Below, piece after piece: positions 53,599 to 64,000 of a stretch of 64,000 nt of DNA (the stretch's first letter is position 1; every line of letters begins with the position of its first letter). Below the pieces are notes generated by a model. It searched no databases, was not told where the DNA came from, and worked only from the letters and a program-made list of their open reading frames with translations. Origin of the DNA: Synchiropus splendidus (Eukaryota; Chordata; Actinopteri; Syngnathiformes; Callionymidae); NCBI RefSeq assembly GCF_027744825.2, contig NC_071334.1:33387937-33451936 (forward strand), in the 5' to 3' direction. Made by a program: the position numbers and the translations under genes.

Positions 53599-54113
53599 CA
53601 ACTCAACTTCCTTTGAAGGGACCCAAACGTCTCCCTATTACTTACGACAAACATTGTTCTACCCACACGCGACTGTTCACACACCACAAGAGCCATGTTC
53701 AAGAATATTTCATGAGGTTTTCAATACTCTCCGTATTTGATCTCTAAAGGTACTTTCACACCTAACGCGACTTCCGCAAGCGACACGACTGATTTGGCCG
53801 ATTGACGATGATCAGCCGCGACACGACTGGAGTGTGCGACGCTACGCGATTTGAGCTACATATGGCGATTCCGGCTACTCAAGATGACACGACTGGACTA
53901 CTGCGACAGTAGTCCAGTACAGAGACCAGTCGCGGCGCGTTCACCAATCAGAGACCAGATCCGCGAGTGACGTGTCCCGGAGGAGGAGAAGCTAATGGCT
54001 GCAGTTGTTTACATGCAGACTTTCCACCGTCATGAGTGGCACAAATTGTGCATTTTTGATTTCCACCGGAACATAAATAGGAAGAATCTTGTCCGGAGGG
54101 AAAGTTCGCCACA

Positions 54114-55122
54114 ATGGTGGCGTTCCTGGTGAGTTGACACCTTTATTTACCAAAGTTTACTAAACGCAATGTCCACCGAGTTTACGAGGCGAATGTACTG
54201 CTGCGACTATAGAAACTACGTCTGTATGGCGACGGGATAAATAAGTACTGTTTCTGATTTAATTTAATTCAGATGAGGCGTGCTGAAGGCTCTGTTTATA
54301 TGAGGGGAGGATGGCGATCGAGGAGCGGAGTGGTCAGTGGCATCTACTGTAGTGCCGTGAAGTGAGCGTTCTTCACCGTCCTCTCTCTTCTGGAGCCCTT
54401 CATCTCCAAGAGAGACCTCGGCCAACATGACTGGAGAGGCAGCTGCAGCAGCAGCAAGGTAGCAGGTCGGTTTGTACGTTCATTTAGTGGTGACATTCTG
54501 AATACTAGCTAAATATATAAACATAAAAACGTATGTAGCTTTCTGTATTGCTTTTTTCAGTATAGCTAGTACAATAATGTAATCATTGAGAGGAGGAGGA
54601 TGGATCCACTCATGATGTTGGTGATGATGAGGAGGAGGATGGACCTTCCTCTGCCTCACCTGCTGCTGCTGCATCTTCTCCACCTAACACTGGCCCCTCC
54701 TCATCCACTGCTGCTCCTGATGTATGTAGACATAGCATTTTCTAGCATTGTTCTGTTTTTGTTATTAAATGTTCTCCATCATTCAAGCACTGTCGTAGTG
54801 ACATGACTTGCTTTAGGTCAAGTATTGCTGTCCTATACAGATTTTGTTTATTCGTGCTGATCACTATCACTATTGAACTCAACTTCCATTATGTGCAGTA
54901 CACCGATGGAAGAGACCTACAGAGGAAGGTGTCACCAGATGCTGAAGCTGAGCTCAAACATCTACTAATGTACTCCCTCCACAAACCCAGCTCAGAAGAT
55001 GGGACAGTTTTCAAGGTCCTTGTTCCTTCCAGGTTCCACATAAATTTAAAATGTACATGCTACTTTACCAGATATTTCATCCATGCTATATGTCTCGTAC
55101 TGTAGCATATTTGACAATAAAG
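54114..55122 (+). pseudogene. Second Harbinger-element gene remnant
   Basis: Candidate exons: MVAFL with donor gtgagt (54114-54128); a piece after acceptor ttaattcag at 54273; an Ala-rich end near 54458; an acidic Glu/Asp then Ser/Ala/Pro exon about 54590-54719 (donor gtatgt); 'YTDGRDLQRKVSPDAEAELK' after ttatgtgcag (54900). AATAAA at about 55117. The product is not recognised and the frame is not proven. Confidence 0.4.
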
Positions 55123-55127
55123 TTACC

Positions 55128-55875
55128 TTACCTTACCAAGCAAAACAACAGCTGACTGAAATTTGGATCATTTACTTTCTTTGTAGCCACAGTTAGGGTT
55201 AGGGTCCGCCTCTCTTGACCCCCGTCCCTCCGGGGACAACAAAAACATGTGTGGTCTGTGGCTGGAGTCCTCTGGTCAGCTCCTGGAAATGGACGGTCAC
55301 ACCAACATGGAAGCAGGTGTCCTGTTACCGAATACCTGCAAAATATAAACCATACATGGATATGTAAACATATATATATTGGTGATAACTTTAAGTATAT
55401 ATCAATCATACAACAGTGCATCTGCCTCACAGGATAAATAGTTTCATCACAATGCATTTAACTGTTGCATTCATTGATGACCACAAAGTGGCGCTAACTG
55501 ACAAGACTCAAAGAAATATAAATATTGTTTCAAATAGTCTAGTTTTAGTGTACATACTATTGACGATGACAGATTATATATCTCCGAAAATTACTTCAAG
55601 CACACAGCAGATACGACCGCGGAGTTGATGAATTGATGACAGTTCAGAAAGACTTGGACACAAGTCCGCGTACATAACGACACATCGAGCTGCTTACCGA
55701 GGACAGACCGCGGGCACTTGATGTCCTGTATTCAGCCACTGATCCAGACCAACAGGTCGTCCAACTCGCGGTGGTTCCGCTTGAAGTACCGTTTGAAGTG
55801 GCCGTATCCCGGTGACGCTGCTGGAGGAGGTGGTTAAATTCACCAGTGTGAGCGGCTCTGGCGAATGCTACGAAA
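55128..55875 (-). pseudogene. PIF-Harbinger transposase remnant
   Basis: Mirror of 18620-19366, same stop after 'DDLLVWISG'. Confidence 0.5.
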
Positions 55876-55887
55876 CGAGAGACGTCT

Positions 55888-55893
55888 CTTTTT
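55888..55893 (-). other. Empty target site of the nested transposon
   Basis: On minus the sequence reads catgg-AAAAAG-agacgtc, precisely the two flanks seen on either side of 12732-18600 with one hexamer copy. Confidence 0.93.
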
Positions 55894-56055
55894 CCATGTT
55901 TTCATTTGATAAGTAGCCAACCTGAGACCACGCCCCCCGGCGACTGACCTACTTTGGCGACTTGTTCGATCCGGGCAGGTGGCAACCACTCACTACCTGA
56001 GCAAGCTACCAGCTACTGACGTCTGGCAGTTCGGTGTGAACGTACCTTTATGCAG

Positions 56056-56091
56056 CTGGATTCAGAGTGCAGACCACTACACCGTGGAACC
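56056..56091 (-). pseudogene. tRNA-Gln 5'-half fragment
   Basis: Thr-module passenger fragment, mirror of 12478. Confidence 0.7.
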
Positions 56092-56194
56092 AGTCATGTT
56101 GACTTTGGAGTGGTTCTTGGACCGGCCTTTGTAAAATTGGTGTCATAAATCCTGCCGTCTTGACAAAGTGTCTAAAATCAATGTTTCACCAGTG

Positions 56195-56268
56195 AGGCAC
56201 TGCTGGGATTTGAACCCAGAATCTCCTGTTTACTAGACAGGCGCTTTTACCAAGTAAGCCACAGCAGA
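56195..56268 (-). pseudogene. tRNA-Thr (AGT), broken acceptor
   Basis: Anticodon arm and T-arm intact, but the 5' acceptor strand is tctgctg, leaving two mismatches. Same lesion as 12301-12374. Confidence 0.72.
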
Positions 56269-56427
56269 GGAGGAAAATAAAAACCGTCTCATCTTAGAGA
56301 TCAAGTACGGAGAGTAATAAATACCTGATGAAATATTATTGAACGCAGCTCATGTGGTGTGTGAACGGTCTCGGAAAACACCTTCAGGCAACATGTCTGT
56401 GTCTCTCCAAAGGTAATTTGAGCTATG

Positions 56428-56499
56428 AGGTTCCACCGAGACTTGAACTCGGATCACTGGATTCAGAGTCCAGAGTGCTGACCATTACACCATGGAACC
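56428..56499 (-). tRNA. tRNA-Gln (CTG)
   Basis: Intact. Its left-arm equivalent is split between 10321-10354 and 12049-12120. Confidence 0.94.
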
Positions 56500-57042
56500 T
56501 CATATGTCCCTCACTGAACATCAAGCAAATTCAGTATTAGAAACTTTGTTGTATAGACCTTTATTCTATTTCAGTGATGATTTTGAGTGACATTAATGTT
56601 GATAAAATAACTTTAAGCAGGGACGTAACACAGTGTTAAACCTATTACCAATGGGACAGCTAGTAGTTTTATTTATTTTTTTATTTGTTTTCAACAGAAC
56701 AGTACACACAAACAGGTGATGATGAATAAACAAATAAAAATACAGGCACATTATGGCAATATGAGGCCAGCAGTTCAAAGACAAAGTATAATAACCTGTA
56801 AGAGAAACTACATGATGACTTAGGGACATATATATAGCTTTTACTGAATATTTTGACACTGCTTTTGTGCGCTCAAAGTGTCTGTCCATCGATTTTAAAA
56901 TGTAGCAAAGAGCAACACAGTGATGTATTATCACACTGACCGTTCGGCTCTTAACCGAACAGTTGCTGGTTGGATCCCACCCAGGGTCCATGATGATCAC
57001 CCAGACAGCCAGACACCTTCATCGAACTTGAAGATTCCATGC

Positions 57043-57106
57043 GCATTGGTGCAGTAGACATTAGCAGAGCTGCCTTCCAAGCAGTTGACATGGGTTTGAT
57101 TCCCAC
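57043..57106 (+). pseudogene. tRNA-Gly (TCC) variant, 3' truncated
   Basis: Mirror of 9710-9770. Joined head-to-head to the 5' piece of a second tRNA-Gly. Confidence 0.72.
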
Positions 57107-57139
57107 GATACAACCATTACCAATTCTATCCAGGAACAA

Positions 57140-57745
57140 CCAAAAACCCTGAAAGCGGCCACAACAACCTGGAGCTGAACGCCCAGAAGACAGTGGAGAT
57201 GATCATAGACTTCAGGAGAGTAACAGTTTCTCTGTCCCCTCTCATGTTGGCTGGTTTGCCCATTCTTATTGTGGACTCCTTCTGCTTCCTAGGAACCGCC
57301 ATCACTGAGGACCTCAAATGGGAGCCAACCATCAGGTCCCTCATCAGGAAGGACCAGCAGAGAATGTTCTTCTTTAGGCTGCTACGAAAACTACGACTGC
57401 CGATGAAGTTGCTGGTGGAGTTCTACACGGCCATCATCCAGTCCATCATCACCTCCTCTATCACCGTCTGGTACAACAGCACCACCTCGAGGGACAAGAG
57501 CAGAGTGCAGCGTTCCGTTCTGCTGGGAAGGTGATCGGTTGCAGACTGCCAACTCTTCAGGACACCTGGACATGGACTGTTTGTTCCTCTTCCCTCTGGC
57601 AGCAGGCTACAGTCCATCCTCTTTTAGTCCAAAACAAGCTCTTACATTTGTAGTGAAAATGAAGGGGAAGGAATGATCACAGACGCCTGCGTCTAGTGAC
57701 TATTACAAAGTAATAAACCTCAAAAAAAGGGCACCTGCTGGCATA
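57140..57745 (+). mobile_element. LINE 3' fragment
   Basis: Mirror of 9078-9662, frame 57193-57534 open across the reverse-transcriptase C-terminal motifs. Confidence 0.75.
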
Positions 57746-59136
57746 AGGAACCAGATGCTGCTCCCCTGGTCTCTTGACCCTCATCCCTCCAGGGAAGATC
57801 TTTCAGAACACTGTACATAGTTCACTTCAAGTCTGACTATGATTCTGGGTGGATTGAATGAGTATAAATGAATGAGTGAATTATGTTATTGTTGCAAATA
57901 AAAAGTTTGACAATGTGGTTTTGTGACACAGAAAAAATAAAAATAAAAAGCACCATGCAAAGTTTGTGAGAGTGCTCAGTTATCCAGGTCATCACGCAGC
58001 AGAGGTCTGAATCAGGTCAACTGGACTAGCAAGAGTCAGAGAAAAGGTTTGGCCTCCTATCCAGAAGGCTTCGTCAGTTCTAATGTGCTGGGTTGGAGTT
58101 CTGGCTTATATTAGGCCAGTTGAATGGGCAAAGGTGTTGATGGACAGGGGTGGGACCAATCCAGTGTGATGGGTGACAAGAGTCAGCATTATGATAATGG
58201 AGATGCGCTTATTGGTCCCCGCCCATTGGGGATGGGTGTTGATGGTCCATTAATGCAAATGCTGAATGTAACCCAGGTAGCAATTGAGGCAATTCAGATG
58301 TTGACACCACACTGTACAGGTGTGAAGGACCTGTCCATGCTGAAAGGATGAAAGATGGTGTCTCAGTCCTCCACCTCTGTTTCGAGAGGGTTTTTCCACT
58401 GACAAAAATGGCCTCTTTTACTCCTCTTTCAAACAATCTGTCGTCTTTTGCCAAAATGCAGACATTGCTGTCTTCAAAAGACTTTCTTGTCTTCTCGGTG
58501 TAGGTGTTTCAAGTCTGAGGAACTGTCACATGACAATAGTGTTGTGTCTTGGGCTGGAATATGCCGCATGAAGTGATGTTGTGTCCACCAGGAATCGCTC
58601 TGTGGAACCGTCACGTAACATAGTGTGTGTGACTTCATTGCTCTTCAGCTGACTGGAGTTCAACCAGATGTATATTGTGACAGTCCAACAATTCAAGGCA
58701 GGGTCTGATCTTTTCGTGCAGTTTCCTCAAAGTGTTGGGTAAAACCCTTTGAATGCAGAAATCAAACATTCCAGTCCCCTGGGAAACGTACCGGCCGACA
58801 GCACTGTGAAATCACCAGCCCATCACCTGCCCTACTAACCCTGAGGTTCGTCACGGAACCAAAGTGGATCTTCTTCCCAGGGTGGTCTCTAACCAGCAGC
58901 CTTTCCCACAACAGCCAAACGCACTGACCAGTTACGTCACAGAGACATGAGGATGAGGATCTCTACAAAAAGAGAGACACTTTGAGAGCAGGAAAACATG
59001 AAAACCCTGGAAATTGAGTGATGAATTGAAGTTACACAACAAACTCTGCTGCTTCATAGATACACATCTTGGGAATAACAACTCTGCATTTGTGATACAA
59101 AGTTGTTGACCACACAGGTTACATTGAACACAATAA
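57746..59136. repeat. Module spacers, Ser-TGA gene deleted
   Basis: Corresponds to 7534-9077 inverted, but the Ser-TGA gene and its flanks are missing at about 58510. The PSE-like block is at 58611-58622 (+). No gene remains. Confidence 0.6.
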
Positions 59137-59252
59137 CAAGCCCAACAAGAGCAGGGCATCAAAAAATTGGTAAAAACTCATGTTGTTCCTCTCCACGGAA
59201 ATCTTTAGTAAAAGGCGAAAGATTTATACGATCTGAAGAGAAACATGAGTGA
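59137..59252 (-). ncRNA. U5 spliceosomal RNA
   Basis: Essentially identical to 7418-7533, including loop 1, Sm site and the gccc...gggc hairpin. Confidence 0.92.
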
Positions 59253-59298
59253 ACTACTGACACTGAACCAGAGAAGGAGCTGTATTCTTCCACATCAA

Positions 59299-59315
59299 CC
59301 TTTAACTCATGGTGG
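59299..59315 (-). promoter_or_regulatory. Proximal sequence element for U5
   Basis: ccaccatgagttaaagg, 47-63 nt upstream of the start on minus. Confidence 0.72.
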
Positions 59316-59471
59316 CGCCCTCTGCATCGCGCGTGTCTCACGACATGATGAATGAAGATAAAGTAGGGAAGTATTCCGTGGAAAAGTACGACACAAGATA
59401 AAAAGCTGCAACGTAAACTCTATGAGCAGCTTGTCCACAACACTCAAGATATTTGGGCTTCAAACATCAAG

Positions 59472-59553
59472 TAAGTCTGGTAGGACTCGATCCTACGTGG
59501 GGAAACCCCAATGGATTTCTAGTCCATCGCCTTAACCACTCGGCCACAACAAC
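59472..59553 (-). pseudogene. tRNA-Ser (AGA) with broken acceptor stem
   Basis: Mirror of 7117-7198. The 3' acceptor reads cagactta, and the T-arm has a further change (ggatcgagtcc). Confidence 0.75.
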
Positions 59554-59603
59554 ACTGTTTCCCAGCCACTTCATCAGTAATTTAGTTATGGGTCATCTCT
59601 TCC

Positions 59604-59675
59604 TCATCTTTCAAGCAACAATGATGATGGCTGCTTTTCAAGCACTTGACCTGGGTTCCATTCCCAGCCACTGCA
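59604..59675 (+). pseudogene. tRNA-Gly-derived pseudogene
   Basis: Mirror of 6995-7066. Confidence 0.55.
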
Positions 59676-59747
59676 CATACCTCATTCCATTCAATCGTGA
59701 TTCAGAGAACTGGTTTCTTCTGACCAGTCACAAATCCACTGAAGGCA

Positions 59748-59818
59748 CGAGTGATGAAGGCCATAGAACTGAAATCCATTGGGGATTTCCCCCATAGCTC
59801 CGAGTCCTACCAACAACG
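59748..59818 (+). pseudogene. tRNA-Ser pseudogene
   Basis: Mirror of 6852-6922. Confidence 0.72.
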
Positions 59819-59949
59819 CCAGGCAGAGATTGTTTTTTATCCCATTGAGACCTATGTGTTGGTCGTCCGCGTCCAGCCTTAATGGGACATTTGTGGCGTT
59901 GACAGTTGAGGCACAAATATCTCTCCATGGTGAGATAGCAAAAACAATT

Positions 59950-60021
59950 GGCAAAGCCTGAGAATTGAACCCAGGTCAACTGCATGGAAGGTTGCTACAG
60001 TTTACACTAGAACATCACTGC
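59950..60021 (-). pseudogene. tRNA-Gly-like pseudogene
   Basis: Mirror of 6645-6716. Confidence 0.55.
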
Positions 60022-60296
60022 ACAGATTCCTGTCAAGGAACTTTCACTGCCACAAAGAAAAATCGACAATAGTGGATTTACAAACATGCGGTGAGATGGT
60101 GTTTTTGGCCGACTGAGTTTGGCTCCTCAGCTTCTCTATGTCTTTAAGTCCATGTCAGCACAAGATATGTATCTACTCAGTTCCACTCTGTACATAAATG
60201 GATGCAGCGGTCATGTCAGAAATACAGCAGTGTGAGTGTTATGAATGCAGGTTGGAATACTTGAGCTTCGTTTGTAGTTGTGGCTCTGTGGAACCG

Positions 60297-60311
60297 TCAC
60301 GTAATGTAAGG
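60297..60311 (+). promoter_or_regulatory. Proximal sequence element for U4
   Basis: Identical to 45663-45677 at the same distance from the U4 start. Confidence 0.68.
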
Positions 60312-60350
60312 CATAATTCCATGGGTCCTCATCTGAGCAACTCAACCAGC

Positions 60351-60487
60351 AGCTTTGCGCAGTGGCAGTATCGTAGCCTATGAGGTTAATCCGATTATTG
60401 CTAGTTGAAAACTTTACCCAATACCCCGCCTTGACCACTTGAAATACAGTAGTTATGGCATTTTTTAATGACTCTGTGGGGACTTGT
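60351..60487 (+). ncRNA. U4 spliceosomal RNA, deleted copy
   Basis: The start and central blocks match U4. The gaggcgc segment after 'ttaatcc' is missing, and the Sm site is altered (cattttttaatg). Probably a pseudogene. Confidence 0.75.
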
Positions 60488-61048
60488 TTGCTCTTGATGT
60501 AACATAATCCAAAAATTCCTGACTCCTGGACAAAATGGGAACCTGCCGAGACACGCCATCATAATCTAGCAAGACTGTTTCCGATGTCATGACCGTCCAA
60601 CGCTTCAAGAAACTGTCCTGTTCAGCATCTCCAGACAGGGTCTCTTTGATCTGGAGAGTTGCAAACTGCCCTTCACTGGTGTGGAACTGAGCAGCAGCTC
60701 TGTGTCCAGCGTGATCTCAGTGGCTCCACTTCTGGACATGACGGCGGTCTGTGTCACTGTTCATCACCAAAGTGGGAAAACAAACATTCTTCTCACTACT
60801 GGGCTGTTGTTCTTTTGTGACCTGCACCTCAGATTCCTTTATTGGTATTAATGCGACAGAGATGACCATCACACACTGATGCTTCTGAAATGTCACTCTG
60901 GCTTATACAGTGCTCTCGATGTTCATCCACTATACACAAACACCCATTCACACACAGCTTGACACAACTCAGGGAAACAAGGCATTTCAGTGTCTTCACT
61001 TTCACCACTCACATGAACATTAATGACGCATTCTAAAGCTCTTACGCA
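60488..61048. repeat. Thr-module spacer, no gene
   Basis: Inverted copy of 5604-6167. Confidence 0.5.
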
Positions 61049-61085
61049 GCTGGATTCAGAGTCCAGAACACTACACCATGGAACC
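61049..61085 (-). pseudogene. tRNA-Gln 5'-half fragment
   Basis: Mirror of 5567-5603. Confidence 0.75.
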
Positions 61086-61189
61086 AGTCATGTTGACTTT
61101 GGAGTGGTTCTTGGACAGTCCTTTTTAAAACTGGTGTCATAAATCCTGCCGTCTTGACAAAGTATCTGAAAAACAATGTTTCACCAGTG

Positions 61190-61263
61190 AGGCACTGCTG
61201 AGATTTGAACCCAGGATCTCCTGTTTACTAGACAGGCGCTTTGACCAACTAAGCCACAGCGCC
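61190..61263 (-). tRNA. tRNA-Thr (AGT)
   Basis: All stems pair, with one wobble in the T stem. Mate of 5389-5462. Confidence 0.93.
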
Positions 61264-61468
61264 ACGCAGGTGAGGAAAATAAAAACATAAAAACCCTGTA
61301 GTCTGAGAGATCAAGTACGGAGAGTAATGAAAACCTCATGAAATATTCTTAAACATAGCTCCTGTGGGGTGTGAACAGTCGAGTTTGGGTAGAACAATAT
61401 TTGCTGTAAGTAATAGTTACACCTTCAGGCAACATGTCTGAGTCACTTCAAAGGTAATTTAAGACATA

Positions 61469-61545
61469 AGGTTCCACCAAGATATAAACTCGGATCACTG
61501 GATCACTGGATTCAAAGTCCAGAGCGCTAGAGTGGTTCTACTTGC
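61469..61545 (-). pseudogene. tRNA-Gln (TTG) pseudogene
   Basis: Mirror of 5112-5183 with an extra 9-bp duplication (gatcactggatcactgg). Confidence 0.78.
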
Positions 61546-61660
61546 CAGTAGAAATGCAGCAAGAGGAAACCTCATGGTCCAATGCTTTCTCATGAACATG
61601 TTGTTGGCAACACTTGGATTTGAACCCTGTAACATTAAAACTGGATATGAAAAATGTTCA

Positions 61661-61732
61661 TAGCAGAGGATGGTTTCGATCCATCGACCTCTGGGTTATG
61701 GGCCCAGCACGCTTCCGCTGCGCCACTCTGCT
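61661..61732 (-). tRNA. Initiator tRNA-Met (CAT)
   Basis: Consensus, TTTTT downstream on minus. Mate of 4928-4999. Confidence 0.96.
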
Positions 61733-62609
61733 GCCATCAGACAACACTGAGCTAGTATCCATGTGGAGGAACGCAGCTCTTGTCATGTAAACTCCTGCCA
61801 TTCACTGGCATCAACAGTACAAACTGGACCTGAATGAAAGTGGTTGGGAAGACATCATTCCCTCAGATTTAGCCTCATGCACCAGGCTACACAGATGTGA
61901 TGAAGAGCTGGGTGAAGACAACTGCAAGCAAAGCCATCTTTTGTCAAAAAAGCAGAGCTTGAACTGAGCAGGACATGCTTTGTATTGTCGACAGAATTTA
62001 AAATGGGAACCTGATCCAGTTTTCCATCCCAGAGCAAGGTTCAAACCGAGGGCCTGCTGTTTGTTTTATTTCATTTTAAAAAGTGTAAATAAAAAAGATA
62101 CATCGTTCTTTCAAAGGTACGAACAAATAATATACAAACACATTTGCGCCATCCAATTACTAAAAATAAATTATATATCTTCCATCCCATTTCTCTCAAT
62201 GGGTAATGATTCAGAAACAACAGAATAGTGTAGTTAATCAAACAAATTTCCATGTTTCACATTTTGTTTCATTTTCTAAGGTTTGTCTTTCATCAGCGAT
62301 TCTACTCAACAGAATCGTAGTTGATGACTATATTGTCGTCCATTAATGAAATCAAACGAGAAAAAACTAAATCTAAATCTTCCTTTTTCAGAAAATGAAA
62401 CAATGATCTGACATGACACATGATTCACATTCACTACAATACCAACTCTATTTTGATATTAGACAATATTTCGTCTATCTTGCAAAACTGAGGGACATGA
62501 TTGAAAGATTAGTATTAATACCTTTCAACATTCAATGTTCTGTTCTTCCTGTCTCAATTCTAGTTTTCCACTCTGTCCACATGCCTTCTTTGACGTCCTG
62601 CATGACTAG
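61733..62609. repeat. iMet leader and AT-rich flank
   Basis: Leader to about 62060, then AT-rich flank equivalent to 4281-4830. No gene. Confidence 0.5.
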
Positions 62610-63480
62610 AGCCGCCCTCCTGGTCTCAGAGCTCCGCCCTTCTCTTCCAGTTGATCGATCAGCACTTGTGCGATCATGAATCCTGGGACGTACTCACAAG
62701 TTATAGAGTTTATTTTTCTGATCCCAGACCTCCATACTGTAAAGTGAGGTTATTCAATAAACAGTCCAGAGGTCTTTGAGGTTCCTTTTGTTTCCCGTAC
62801 TCCTATTTCCAATCACTCTCGTGGTCTGTAACAACATCTCTTTATGGCAGTCCCTGCCCCCTAAGTACCTGATTGACATGTCGTAAATACCATGACACTT
62901 ACCTTTTCATGATATGAGACCTCGTTCACTTTCTTTGTCACATTATTTAGAAAGATGGGTTGTTTCAAGATCTTCAACAATGTATCGCAGTCATAGCTCA
63001 CCTTGTTTAGGGGGTATCTTCGTTCTTCAAGTACTTCCTCGTGGAATTCATTTGTTTTTATTAAATGTGCTTCTTTAAAAGACACATATTTTCCCATTAT
63101 TTCACAACCACAATATTTCCTTAACTTTCTTTTCAAAACCTTCTTCCATATCTGATCATCCTCCTGTTCCAAGTATTTTGTCACTGTTCTGACCCTTATC
63201 ACACTTTTCTGATTCTCCAAAGTAACTGGCTTGATCCTCCATCATCATCCTCATGCTCTAAAACCTCTTTCCTGATCCTGGCTCCCTTCCCATCCCAAAT
63301 CATGTTCCTGATCATATCACTGATTCCTTCATGATGTTTTCTGTCATCACATTTCATCACATTCTTTTTTTTCATTTGGTGACTAATTCCTAGTATTGAT
63401 TTCTTTCTATCTCATTTTCCTTCCCTAAATTTACTCCTAAAATTTCTGAATATTCTTTCATCACCAGTAAATCTAAGACC
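62610..63480 (-). repeat. Repeated unidentified coding-like segment
   Basis: Mirror of 3476-4280, with the same frame shift between 'LLWRIRKV' and the 'EQEDDQIWKK' frame. Confidence 0.5.
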
Positions 63481-63607
63481 TGAAGTTGGTGTGTTCTCAT
63501 CGCTGAAATCCTGAACATCACCTCTGGTTTCCCAAAGTTAATCATGGCACCTGATAACTTTCCAATAGTGCTGAAAGACTTCACTGACACACTATTAGCT
63601 AACAGAC

Positions 63608-63679
63608 AGGTTCCACTAAGACTTGAACTGAGATCACTGGATTCAGAGTCCAGAGTGCTGACCATTACACCATGGAACC
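63608..63679 (-). tRNA. tRNA-Gln (CTG), T-stem mismatch
   Basis: Anticodon and acceptor intact. T stem ctcag/cttag has one mismatch. Mate of 3200-3271. Confidence 0.82.
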
Positions 63680-64000
63680 TCAGCTGTCCTTCAGTGAACA
63701 TCCAGTATATCCAGGATGAGAAACTGTGTTGTGGAGACCTTTGCTATTACATTTCTGTGATGGTTTAAAAGTTATGATAATCTAAAATAGCTTTACTTTG
63801 ACAACCACATGCTCAAACCTTTGTTTTCCTTTTCACCAAGCAGCTATGTAACAGTGTTAAACCTATTACCAATGGGACAGAGGAGGAGGAGGAGGAGTTT
63901 TTTTTTTTTTTTTTTAATAAAACAACATTCATAAACAGATGATGACAAATACACAAAAGTAATAAATACAGGCACATTAATGCAATTCAAAGTGAGTCCG
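63680..64000. repeat. AT-rich flank with (GGA)n and T-run
   Basis: Inverted copy of 2880-3199, microsatellite at about 63881-63917. No gene. Confidence 0.6.

Larger units (their letters stand above)
53747..56048. mobile_element. PIF-Harbinger-like element, uninterrupted copy
   Basis: A 2,302-bp element with ends aaggtactttcacacc and gtgtgaacgtacctt, flanked by TA (53745-53746, 56049-56050). Collinear inverted copy of 12515-20775 without the nested transposon. It carries a small multi-exon gene remnant on plus and a transposase remnant on minus, converging near 55120. Confidence 0.7.

Overview
The window looks like teleost fish nuclear DNA. It holds vertebrate-type tRNA genes with internal promoter boxes and no encoded CCA, U4 and U5 spliceosomal RNA genes, CR1/L2/Rex1-type LINE debris, a PIF-Harbinger-like element, and intron-containing transposon genes. 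I see no ordinary host protein-coding gene. Nearly all short open frames are translations of tRNA genes and repeats; for example, every tRNA-Gln gene reads as a conserved 'VSTLDSESSD'-type peptide.

The substrate is a tRNA/snRNA gene array. About 35 full-length tRNA genes fall into only five families: 11 initiator Met-CAT, 20 Gln (16 CTG and 4 TTG), Thr-AGT, Ser (CGA, TGA and AGA) and Gly-TCC. Many pseudogenes and fragments accompany them. Three U5 copies and three U4 copies sit among the tRNAs, each with a recognisable proximal sequence element (PSE) upstream. Each tRNA travels with its own long conserved flanks, so the array grew by segmental duplication rather than by tRNA retroposition.

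The array is one large imperfect palindrome. Features near position x on the left recur on the opposite strand at y. x+y is about 82,515-82,558 for the inner arms (about 30.0-36.7 kb against 46.0-52.5 kb). It is 74,494-74,522 for the middle arms (18.6-21.2 kb against 53.3-55.9 kb) and about 66,650-68,620 for the outer arms (3-12.7 kb against 55.9-63.7 kb). The steps between these sums are insertions in the left arm: a 5.9 kb transposon, a block of about 7.9 kb at 21.2-29.1 kb, and a 1.7 kb block at 10.35-12.05 kb. The centre (36.8-46 kb) is a patchwork of further inverted copies of the same modules.

The standout is a complete DNA transposon at 12732-18600. It has long terminal inverted repeats (TIRs, about 450 and 390 bp), a 6-bp target duplication, and an exact empty site in the opposite palindrome arm (55888-55893). 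It carries two convergent genes. One encodes a DDE integrase-like transposase in two exons on the minus strand. The other encodes a 612-residue protein with a SAM-like N-terminus and a HECT ubiquitin-ligase-type C-terminus that keeps its catalytic cysteine. The promoter and first coding exon lie inside the TIRs, so both genes start with the same 25-codon exon. The transposon is nested in an older, decayed PIF-Harbinger-like element (12515-20775), whose uninterrupted copy is at 53747-56048.
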